A DNA stretch of 64,000 nt. Source: Prinsepia uniflora (taxonomy: Eukaryota > Streptophyta > Magnoliopsida > Rosales > Rosaceae). Positions within the stretch are counted from its first letter, which is position 1. Each line of letters opens with the position of its first letter. The notes below the pieces were generated by a model. That model had not been told where the DNA came from, ran no database searches, and worked only from the letters and a program-made list of their open reading frames with translations. Shown here piece by piece: positions 50,296-59,747 of the stretch. Where the stretch lies: the NCBI GenBank assembly GCA_032719365.1, contig CM064871.1, positions 38,103,566-38,167,565 of the forward strand. The letters are read 5' to 3'. Position numbers and translations under genes: made by a program.

Positions 50296-50480
50296 TGACG
50301 TCATTTTGATGACGTCATCATGTCAGGGATGACGTCATCATGTCAGATCTGACAATGTCAGACTGACATGTCAGACAGTGGGCCAATGGGAGCGTGACAC
50401 GTGTCACTGTCAGGGGCTGTCAGTGATGACGTCATGCTGACGTCAGCGATGACGTCATGCTGACGTCAGCGATGACGTCA
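50296..50480 (+). promoter_or_regulatory. Cluster of eight TGACGTCA palindromes
   Basis: TGACGTCA occurs at 50296, 50310, 50330, 50427, 50438, 50450, 50461 and 50473. A CACGTG G-box lies in GACACGTGTC near 50395-50405, and several TGTCAG/CTGACA repeats lie between. TGACGTCA is a known binding site for plant bZIP factors (TGA/CRE type). Related LTRs in this window lack the cluster. Confidence 0.7.
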
Positions 50481-52134
50481 GCAGGTACTGTAGCAGGCGC
50501 GTGAAGACCACGCGCAGCCACTTCAGACGGCGCGTGAGGGCGCGTGGCAGGGAATTTGAGGAAGGTTCCAACATGTGAAATCATCTATTCGATGTAACGA
50601 ACATTTTGAGACTGGTTTCGTGTCGATCGGACACCGTCTCGATATGTTTCGGGGCATCGGAAGGTTTAGGTTCGGGATTAAAAATAGTTGAAAATACGGG
50701 AAAATTACGGGGCTTTAGTGGGAGGTTAATTAAGTAGTTAGTAACCTTCTATTACGATTTGGACAGGTTTGGGAGTCCCGGTGACGGTGATCCGCTCGGG
50801 GAGCCGTATGGCACGCAAATCGAGGCGGCAGCTCGGACGGTCTGTGAGTGGACCTTGTTTTCTAAATTGGTGCATGCATAAATGTTTATTATATGTTTTA
50901 TTACTTGTTTGATGATGCCATGGGTGCATTTGTATGTGGTTACGTATAAGCACGTATTTCGAGGTTTCGGCCTTATACGGTGCTTATACGGGTCTGTATT
51001 TCTTTATTGATTTAAATGAACTGGATTTGGATTTCAAAAGGATAAACTCGGGTATGAGACCCATTTGGTTTTGTCTCGGGCATATGACCTCAGATATCGG
51101 GCACGGTGCCCAACTGATGTCCTATGCTCGGGCACGAGACCCAGTCACTTTACGGTTTATGATTTCAGGTCAGGGAACCTTAAATGGATTCCCAGGTTCA
51201 TGACGGTTTATGGGAACCGGCATGAACCCTTGTTGGTTATTACGGTACATGACGGTTTATGGGAACCGGCATGTTACCTGATTATGGATATTATGGATCA
51301 TGACGGTTCAGGGGAACCGGTCATGAATGTTTATGTTATGTATATATATGTTCGTCTACCTTCCTTTACTTCTATTATCTCCTCCGGGGAGGGTCGTTGG
51401 CCTGGGTGGACCCCGGAGTAGTCACGGAGCACCGACTGAGTGGAGTCACCCCCCAGTTGGGTTCCTTACTCTCAGGAAGGCTATGGTTACTATTACCTCG
51501 GGTAGGGTCAGTGGTCTGCGGACATTGACCTTGACCTCGAGATGACTCGGATTGAGACCCGGGTAGCGCGCGCGTGGCTTTGGATACCGTGACAGGATTG
51601 GTTGTGTGACTTATATATATGTATGTGATGGATATATGATATATGATATGTGGTGTGTGCAGGTGTGCACAGGATTTGGGCAGTGGCCCGTATGGTCGTT
51701 TTTATTGTGGGCCTTTCGACCTTAGTTTATATCTGCTTTGGGCTTAGTCCCATATATGGTTGTTTTGAATAAATGGTTTTCGAATGCATGCATGCTTTTT
51801 AGTGGAGGGTACAAATGTCTTCCTTATTAAATGTTTTTATAAACTCTTTGTTTTGTCCACTCACAGTTTTTAATGTTTTGACTGCCCTTCAGGTTGACAT
51901 CGGATGTGGACTGTAGCAGAGATCGAGATATCACATGCCTCCTCCGGATCCTGGCGTACTCTGATAGCCCGGGAGGGCAAAGGTCGGAAATATCCCTTGT
52001 CTGACACTTCGTGTCAGACGGGAGCAGGGTCATCCCGCACTAATCCCGGGGGGATTGGGATGGGTCCTGTCAGTACATGGATTTGGAAATGGTTTTAAAA
52101 TGGTTTGGGATTGGATTTGTTGGATCTGGTTATT

Positions 52135-52350
52135 GGGTTTAAAGACCCGGATATGATATGTGACGGGGGCGGGCCCAGATTGGGTTTAAAGACCCGAATT
52201 GAGTTAAAAACGCGGGAGTTTAAAGACTCGGATATTGTGATCCGTAGGCCTATTGAGTTTAAAGACTCGGGAGTTTAAAGACTGGGATTATATTGAGGCC
52301 TAGATTGAGTTTAAAGACTCGGATTGATATTGAGTTTAAAGACTCGAATA
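52135..52350 (+). repeat. Array of GAGT-TTAAAG-ACTC / GGGT-TTAAAG-ACCC units
   Basis: Short units with complementary 4-bp ends recur in direct array. Equivalent arrays are at about 7560-7775 (plus), 11128-11335, 15041-15248, 30008-30235 and 37517-37747 (inverted). Confidence 0.85.
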
Positions 52351-54189
52351 GATCCAGCAGGTTTGATTAATTGAAATGGGTTTCAAAAGTAGATTATGTG
52401 CACTCTGGGAAGTCCGGAAGTTTTTGCACGGTTCGCTTGGGAATCCCTTGTCCGGCTTATGTGTTACATGGAGGTTGAACATTGGTTTAGCCTTCAGGTC
52501 GTACGTAAGTTATATAGGAGCATGGCTTATCCCTTAATCCCAGAGAATTGGGGGTAGGTCGTGTCAGATATGCGCGATGTACGCCTTCCCGGGCCAATCA
52601 CCATCTCCGGGGTTTCTAAACCTCTCCAATTTGTAATAGAGGGTTATTAACAACCTCATTAACCTCTCGGTGAAGCCCCGTAATTTTCCTGAATTTTTAA
52701 CTATTTTTAAATGTGATCCTAAACCTTCGGGCATCCCGAACTATAACGAGACGATGTCTGATCGACTCGAAACCAGTCCCAAAATGTTTGCTACATCGAA
52801 TATATGATTTCACAAGTTAGAACCATCCCCAAACTCCTCCCCACTCACCGCCACGCGCCACCTAAAGGCCATGCGGTTGGGCTTCATGCGCCTGCAGGGT
52901 CATCCCTGACCTCCACCCGATCCTGTCCAGTCTCTGTAATCCGGTCCAGTCGAACCGGCGGAGTGGGTTCAGGCTCCTACCTCCATCAATTTTCGTCTGC
53001 TTTCTTCCAATCCAATTCTAATCTTCCTATCTTAATCCTAGAAACCTATCGGTGTGATTAGAACCATGAAAATCCCCATGGAACCTCCCCGTTCAATTCC
53101 TCCTCTCACGGTCTAATTTTCCAACTTTCTCCCTTGGCTGCTCAACCACCATCCACCACCCAAAATCATCCCGAACCTTCCTTACAACCTATTAAACCTG
53201 TCTTAATAAACTAAAACTGGCCCTAACGTTCAAATCACAAAAATAGGAAAATTTGAACATAACCGGGTTTCGGGCTTTACCTTTGCACAGGGTTCCTCCG
53301 CCGTCCACGACGACATTATCCTTGACCAGATTCCGTCCTCACGCCCTCACCTCACTCTCTTGGCTTCACACATGATCAAATGGGGAAGGGATTGGATTGG
53401 GGTCGAAAGGGTTGTTCGGGTTGGTGGAAAATGATCGAACAAAGGGGAAGGGATATGCATGAACGGGAAATGGTGGGGAATGGAAGAGTGACAAGTGTCA
53501 CTCATCTATTGAGCCTGGGAAAGATATGAACCCACTTGAGGACAAAAGTCCCATTTTGCCTCGTAAAACGTGCAGTCATAAATAGTTCCTTGAAACTTCC
53601 GTGAACCGTAACATTCCCGTCGTATGTCCGATTTCGACGTGCCGCCTGTCTACGGACTCGTATCGATTCGACCTACGAAATGGTCCTCGGCCCTCAGCCA
53701 TCGGACCTCTCGGGTCAAAAGTCAACTTTTTACCCTTATTCAGGGGCAAAATCGTAGTTTCGCCCTGAACATCCGTTAATCCTAGGCTAATCCTCGATTA
53801 GCCTCGCTAATCCATCATTAATCCCTAATTAATCCTTAAAATTAAGGACGGGTCATTACATTAGAACTTACAAACCATAACGTAGTTTAATAGAAAAAAC
53901 CGACACTTTTATGTAAGTAATTTCAAATTAACAATCACATTATTTAAATTACTACTAAAAATAGACTTTTTTCAAATACAAATTTTACCAACACTCTAAC
54001 ATTCTTCTCATAACAAACCAATCAAGAAATCCTACCTTCATCATCTCAAATACTTGCATATATCTTTCAATATTATAAATGCATCAACTGTCAGGACCCG
54101 ACCCTCCTCGGTCAGGACCCGACTCATCTAGCACCATGTTGTCCGCTTTGGGCCTCACCGTCACGGTTTTGTTTTCGGGAGCTCATGGT

Positions 54190-54250
54190 GCAACTTCCCA
54201 GGAGGTCACCCATCATGGAATTGCACCAGCCTCAACTCGTTTAACTTTGG
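54190..54250 (-). promoter_or_regulatory. 5S rRNA-like internal promoter in TRIM LTR
   Basis: The minus strand reads AAAGTTAAACGAGTTGAGGC and then GATGGGTGACCTCCTGGGAA. Plant 5S RNA has AAGTTAAGCGTGCTTGGGC and GATGGGTGACCTCCTGGGAA in the same order. The C-box half is intact and the A-box half has several changes. The other two LTRs have CCTAGG in place of the second half, so they are more decayed. Confidence 0.8.
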
Positions 54251-54410
54251 TGTTCCAATCCCCCCAAAAGCCAGTTGAGCTCCCAAAAGGCCTAGTGTTA
54301 GATAGGTGTGTACCTACACCTTTAAGGAACAACACCATCCTATCCCAGATCATTCCCCCTCGCAGGAATGTGGGATCGTTCACCATTCCCTCCAGGACAC
54401 GGGTCTTACA

Positions 54411-54481
54411 ATCCACCCCCCTTAGGGCCCAACGTCCTCGCTGGCACACTTCCCGGTCGGGGTCTGGCTCTGATACCAAAT
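54411..54481 (-). other. TRIM internal domain with PPT and PBS
   Basis: Only 71 bp. The minus-strand PPT GGGCCCTAAGGGGGTGGAT lies next to one LTR, and the PBS TGGTATCAGAGC (54467-54478) next to the other. Confidence 0.88.
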
Positions 54482-54989
54482 TGTCAGGACCCGACCGTCC
54501 TCGGTCAGGACCCAACTCATCCAGCACCATATTGTCCGCTTTGGGTGTCACCCTCACGGTTTTGTTTTCAGGAGCTCATGGTGCAACTTCCTAGGGGGTC
54601 ACCCATCATGGAATTGCACCATTCTCAACTCGCTTAACTTTGGGGTTCCAATCCCCCCCAAAGCCACTTGAGCTCCCAAAAGGCCTAGTGCTAGATAGGT
54701 GTGTGCCTACACCTTAAAGGCACACCACCATTCCCTTCCTAGACCATTCCCCCTCGCAGGAATGTGGGATTGTTCACCGTTCCCTCCAGGACACGGGCCA
54801 AATTGTCAGGACCCGACTCATCTAGCACCATATAGTCCGCTTTGGGCCTCGTCCTCACGGTTTTGTTTTCGAGAGCTCATGGTGCAACTTCCTAGGGGGT
54901 CACCCCTCATGGAATTGCACCAGCCTTAACTCTCTTAACTTTAGGGTTCCAATCCCCCCCAAAGCTACTTGAGCTCCCAAAAGGCCTAG

Positions 54990-57900
54990 TGTGACGACCC
55001 ATCCCAAATTAGCAAGATTAATTAAGAATTAATGACGGATTAGCGAGACTAATCGGGGATTACACGAGGATTAGCAGACGTCTGGTTGAAATGACGATTT
55101 TGACCCTAGAATGAGCAAATCGTTGACTTTTCATTCCGGAGGTCAAATGGACTTTGGCCGATGACCGTGACGTAGTTCGTGACGTCATGAGTTCAGAGAC
55201 AGGTGGCACGCTCGATTCCGACATTCGAGGTGGAAGTTATGATGTTCGGAAGTTCAGGGGCGATTTGGTAATTTGGGCAAAAAGTTAATTTTTGAACTGA
55301 GAGGTCCGAAGGCCTAGGGCCGAGGACCATTACGTAGATCGAGACGATACAAATCAATAGACAGACGGTACGTCAAATTTGGACGTTCAACGGAGAAGAT
55401 ACGGTTCACGGAAGTTCGAGTTCACTATTGCACGTTTTACGAGACAATGACTATTTGGCAATTAGTGGGGCCCAGATATTTGTTATTGGACCAATGGATG
55501 AGTGACAAGTGTCACCCATCCACTGGCCACCCCTTAACATACATGCATCGATCATTCCATCCATCCAAACAAACCCACCCGATCTCACTTCCACCCAAAC
55601 CAATCCAATCCAAACCCCATTTGATCATGCCTGAGGGCCCAGAAAGTAAGAGAGAGACTGAGGAAGTAGAGCACGGTGGCTGGGAGCTGGCTGGGCCACC
55701 GTGCACGGCGGTGAAGGCCACGAAGAACCCGATTTCACGGTTAGGCCCATTTTTCCATATATGTCGATTTATGCATTATGGGTTGTATTGGATGATTAGG
55801 GAATTTTTATTATTATGAAATTATTAAGATGATTTGGAGGGTGGTTCACGGCGGAGGAGGCCGTGAGGGTGGCAAGGAAAAACAGAGGTCGTAAGGCCCT
55901 ATGTTCATGGATACGATTTAGGGCGTTTTCCCTGGTTTTGAGAATTGGGAATGATAGAAAACATGAAAATAGGAATTTTAGGATTGAATTGGATTGAAAA
56001 CGTACCAAAATGAGGGGTTTAGAGGGCTGGACCGGTCACCCCGGTCCAGCTGGTAGACCATTTTGGGAATGTAGTCACACCGTCAAGTGGTCACGACTCT
56101 CAACCCTTCTAGGGACGCGTGCGGATGCGTGAGACGTCATTTGGGGGTGGTTCCAGCACGTGAAATCATATATTCGATGTAATAAACATTTTGGGACAGG
56201 TTTCGTGTCAATTTGACATCGTTTCGTTATAGTTCGGGTTGTCTGATGGTTTAGGTTCGCGTTTAAAAATAGTTGGAAATTCCAGAAAATTATGGGGCTT
56301 TAGTAAGGGGTTATATAAGTAGTTAGTAACCCTATAAATTAATTTGGGCTGGTTCGGGAATCCTGGAGGCGACGATTGACCCGGGAGACGATTATGGCAC
56401 GCTATCGAGGCGTGGCTTCAGACAGTCTGTGAGTGGACCTTTCTCTCGAAATTGATGCATGCATAAATGTTTTATAATTGTTTTAATATATGTTTTGTGA
56501 TGTCATGAGTGTATTTGTTTGTGGTAGCCTAGGATTTACGTATTTGCACGTATTTCAAGATTTTCGATTTTATACGCTGCTTATACGTTCTAGGTTTTCA
56601 ATGAGGGTTTTATGAATTGGTTTTGGATTAGGAAACATGAAGTCGGGCACGAGACCCATTTGATTTACAAATCTCGGACTTGGAGTCCATTTGAATTGAT
56701 TAGGAATTGGACCGAGGGTCCATTTGTGTTATACGATCGGGCTAGGGGCCCAGTTGGTTTACGATTCGGGTTTGAGGCCCAGTTAGGTGTACTATCGGGC
56801 TTGATGCCCCGTTGATTTATGATATCGGGCCTGAGACCCATTTAGTTGAGATATCGTGCTTAAGGCCCAGTTGGTTGTGAAATCGGACGTGAGGTTCTAT
56901 TAATTTATGGTTTCGGGCCTAGGGCCCAGTTAATTGTAACATCGGGCTTGAGTCCCAGTTCAGTTTGTGAAATGAGAATTCAGGCATGAGACCCTGTTGA
57001 ACTGAGTATTTAGGCAGAGGCCTGTGAAATGCATTTGAATCGGATTCGTGGAATCCTATTGAGATGAATCGGGTATGAGACCCAATTGAAAAGTGATTTG
57101 AGAAAGAAAGAAAAGAGTATTTGAAAATGTATATGAAACCCTCCATATTGATTATACGGTCTCCTCCAGACGTCGACCTGGAGAGTCACGATCCACATAC
57201 CAGAATGGGTATCCCCATAGGGATCCCGTTCCAGGAGTGGTGGTTACTTATTATGTTGTGGTCCTGGACCAGATTCCGAAGAGTTGTGTGGACTAGATCC
57301 AGAGAGAGAACCCGGACTAGATCCAGAGATTGATCGTCCCAGATGGAGAATTCCTGGGAGAAGACTCGGAGTGAGACCCCGAGTAGTGTGCACACTAGTA
57401 TAGATTTGATATCGTGACATTATCGGGGATGCTTTCCCTAAGGGCTGTGTGCCCCGAGTTGGCATCTTCTCGGAAGTGCCGCGGATGGGTTATACGTATG
57501 CGTACGTATGTGATTCTTAAGAAAGTGGTTTGGGTCAGAGACCCCGTATTCGATGTTTTGGTATTTCACTGAGAATGGTTTTGGGCTGAGTCCCACTGGT
57601 GTTTGATTTGGGCTGAGTTCCCATGCATTGATTTATGGTTTTCAAGTTTTTGATTTCGGGTCGGGGACCCATAAATGGATTTACAGTTCATGACGGTTTA
57701 TGGGAACCGGCATGAACCCTTAAAAGGTTTTTGTGGGTGATGACGGTTTATGGGGACCGGGCATGAACCCTCGAAAGATTTGAGATACGTTTTCAAATGG
57801 TTTTATGAACGTGTTTGATAAATGGTTTTTGAATGCATGCATATCCTTTTAGTGAAAGGCATAAATTTTTTTATGTGAAAATGTTTTAGTAAAATATTAT

Positions 57901-58122
57901 TTTGCCCACTCATAGTTTTCTTGTTTTAATGCCCTTCAGGTTGATCGCGGATGCGGGCTGTAGTAGAGACGAGACATCACTCCCCTCCTCTTACGATCCT
58001 GACGTACTCTGATAGCCCCGGAGAGGGCTAGAGATGGAATTTTCCCTGGTCTGACACGTGGTGTCATACGGAATCAGACGGGTCCCACGTTAATCCCGGG
58101 GGATTTGGGACCGATCCTGACA
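54990..58122 (+). mobile_element. Solo LTR C inside the TRIM
   Basis: 3,133 bp, TGTGACGACCCATCCC to GGACCGATCCTGACA, with perfect target duplications CCTAG (54985-54989 and 58123-58127). It contains the palindrome (55496-55521), CTGTGAGTGGACC near 56428, the GGGC-N5-GCCC unit array and, unusually, a short stretch of the CATGACGGTT repeats (about 57676-57780). It matches LTR G over its shared length. Confidence 0.9.
56640..57085 (+). repeat. Array of GGGC-N5-GCCC-like hairpin units
   Basis: Units of about 30-40 bp each contain a 13-bp inverted repeat such as GGACTTGGAGTCC, GGACCGAGGGTCC, GGGCTAGGGGCCC and GGGTATGAGACCC, usually followed by CATTTG or CAGTTG. Equivalent arrays are at about 26880-27310 (plus), 3640-3990 and 45900-46270 (inverted). 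Confidence 0.85.
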
Positions 58123-58242
58123 CCTAGTGCTAGATTGGTGTGTGCCTACACCTTTAAGGCACACCACCATCCTCTCCCAGACCATTGCCTCTCGCAGGAA
58201 TGTGGGATTGTTCACCGTTCTCTCCAGGACACGGGTCTTACA

Positions 58243-59732
58243 TCAACTATTAATGTGCGTCAAACATCAATATGCTTCAAACATTTACAATATGATTCAC
58301 TTTAAGGTTATAATTAACTGCACTGCCAGCGATCAACATTTAATCTCTTCAATTCTAGTCTAAATGCACCGAACAGCGGATAAAACATATATTATCAAAT
58401 TGAAGTTTAAGCACTAAAATATATTAAGTAAAAAAAATTCAGAAAGTAAAACACATGGAGATTGCATTCATACTTACAAAAGTTTAAAAAGAAAATACCA
58501 TCACATGTATTGAATTATAAGTAAACCGAAACAATAACAGGAATTTAAGTAAAGGGAATAAAGTTACATTTTTGGAACCCAAGAGCAGCTTGTGATTCCA
58601 AAAGTGGATGGAAATAATGGAATGTTATTCATAAAATTCTCTGAACAGCAGAAGGAACCACATGAAGATGGAGGATAAAAAATAAGAATTCAAACTTGAA
58701 TTCTAGAATTACTTCGGAAATACTCGACCTAGGATTTTCTTAAGGAAAGCATAAATTCATATTCAAAAAAGAAGTCAAAGAAGTTAAAAAGAAAAGTTTA
58801 CAAGGAAAATCTAAGAACTAAAATTAAAAGGAAATGAAACTTAAGAAATGAATAAAAAAAATATAAATTAAAAGACAAGGTTTAAAGGAAAACTAATTAA
58901 GAAGAAAAATTACAAGAAGATAAAATTGGTCTCCAAAATAACTCTACAACATAGAGAGAAAATAACTAAAATAAGAGCTACCAAAGAGAGAAAAAAATAG
59001 ACAAAAGGGGACCTTTCAACAATGAGAATGACATTCCTATTTATATAGGAAGTGCTAAAAAGAACTAAAAATAAATAAAAAATAAAATAAAAATTATAAT
59101 AAAAGAGTACAAAAAGAAATGATGAAAATGATGAAAATTAGGGTTGATTTCGGCTGAAAAGAGGAGCATGGAGTCGGCAGCAGTTGGATGTGCTGCTGTG
59201 ATGGAACTCGGCAGGAGCAGGTGGAGAGCAGGTGATGGGACTCGGCGTGGATGGCCTGAAAAGCAAGTCTGCAATTCAACAGCGAGTAGCTAGAAAAGGG
59301 GCAGGTAGGCAGCGGTTGACGAGCTGACAGGATGAAGGGCCTTTCGCCATGCGCGCGCTAAACTGGGTTGGGCTGTAATTGTTTTTATGGATCTGGGCTA
59401 CACAAAATGGGCTACTGGGTTGATGGATGAAGGCGCAACTTGCGCAGAATTTTGGGGCTACAGCAATGGACTTAGGCTGGAGTTTGCAAATGAATTCATA
59501 CTTTTTAAAATACATTTAAATAAATCCACTGAATTATGTCCATAATTTCTTCATTATAATTCCGATCGGGATGATTCTTTCTCCAAAACGCTCCAAATTC
59601 CAAGCTTTATTTAATTCTACACAAATATCACAAAATATATTATTTCCTCCAATTGTTTATTATTTTAATATTAAAATTCAAATATAAAGGGTATAAAATA
59701 ATATAAACTAATACTTAATTAACGACCTATCA
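58243..59732 (-). mobile_element. Part of the 3' LTR of the Tat/Athila-type element
   Basis: On the minus strand it begins TGATAGGTCGTTAATTAAG at 59732, directly after the PPT. It is A-rich and has no convincing coding sequence. It continues on the far side of the TRIM array as 53861-54083. Confidence 0.55.
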
Positions 59733-59747
59733 AATACCCCCACACTT
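59733..59747 (-). other. Polypurine tract of the Tat/Athila-type element
   Basis: The minus strand reads AAGTGTGGGGGTATT followed by TGATAGG. A second TTTAAGTGTGGGGG lies near 61336-61349. Confidence 0.75.

Larger units (their letters stand above)
49137..52072 (+). mobile_element. Solo LTR of the plus LARD family inside LTR B
   Basis: 2,936 bp, TGTAACGACCCGTCCC to GGGTCCTGTCA, similar along its length to 22425-25731. Flanks are GACAT (49132-49136) and GTACAT (52073-52078), a target duplication with one extra base. It carries the TGACGTCA cluster, CTGTGAGTGGACC near 50842, the TCATGACGGTT...AACCG array (about 51197-51330) and GTCCACTCACAG near 51857. Confidence 0.85.
46966..52566 (+). mobile_element. 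Solo LTR B, itself split by a solo LTR
   Basis: Segments 46966-49136 and 52073-52566. It starts TGTAACGACCCTTCTCGG, ends GGTAGGTCGTGTCA, and has perfect 5-bp target duplications GATAT at 46961-46965 and 52567-52571. No internal sequence is present, so it is a solo LTR left by LTR-LTR recombination. Compared with LTR D it lacks about 390 bp near 52396. Confidence 0.88.
44995..53860 (-). mobile_element. LTR A (minus-strand LARD 5' LTR), split by solo LTR B
   Basis: Segments 44995-46965 and 52572-53860 make about 3.26 kb. The plus strand begins TATCAAGACCCATCCC (a changed TGTCAGGACCC) and ends ATTAAGGACGGGTCATTACA. It includes a GGGC-N5-GCCC unit array (about 45900-46270), a TA microsatellite (about 45525-45541) and the inverted palindrome near 53487-53512. 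It is flanked by LARD internal sequence on the left and by unrelated AT-rich sequence on the right. Confidence 0.8.
54089..58242 (-). mobile_element. Cassandra-like TRIM array: three LTRs, split by solo LTR C
   Basis: Three short LTRs (54089-54410, 54482-~54797, 54804-54989 plus 58128-58242) are bounded by perfect target duplications TCAAC (54084-54088 and 58243-58247). A 71-bp internal region with PBS and PPT separates the first two. The second and third are fused by a deletion that removed the internal region and the end of LTR 2. The LTR contains a 5S rRNA-like stretch. Size and structure fit a terminal-repeat retrotransposon in miniature. Confidence 0.88.

Noticed and set aside
54190..54250. 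A genuine 5S rRNA gene
   Set aside because: Only the promoter-like half is recognisable, the 5' third of 5S RNA is absent, and it sits within a TRIM LTR with PBS, PPT and target duplications.
54079..54594. 171-residue plus-strand frame
   Set aside because: It crosses TRIM LTR 1, the internal domain and LTR 2, and repeats itself because the LTR is repeated; not a gene.
59065..59515. Possible host exons in the AT-rich region
   Set aside because: Short minus-strand frames without domain or splice pattern, located in the 3' LTR of a Tat/Athila-type element.
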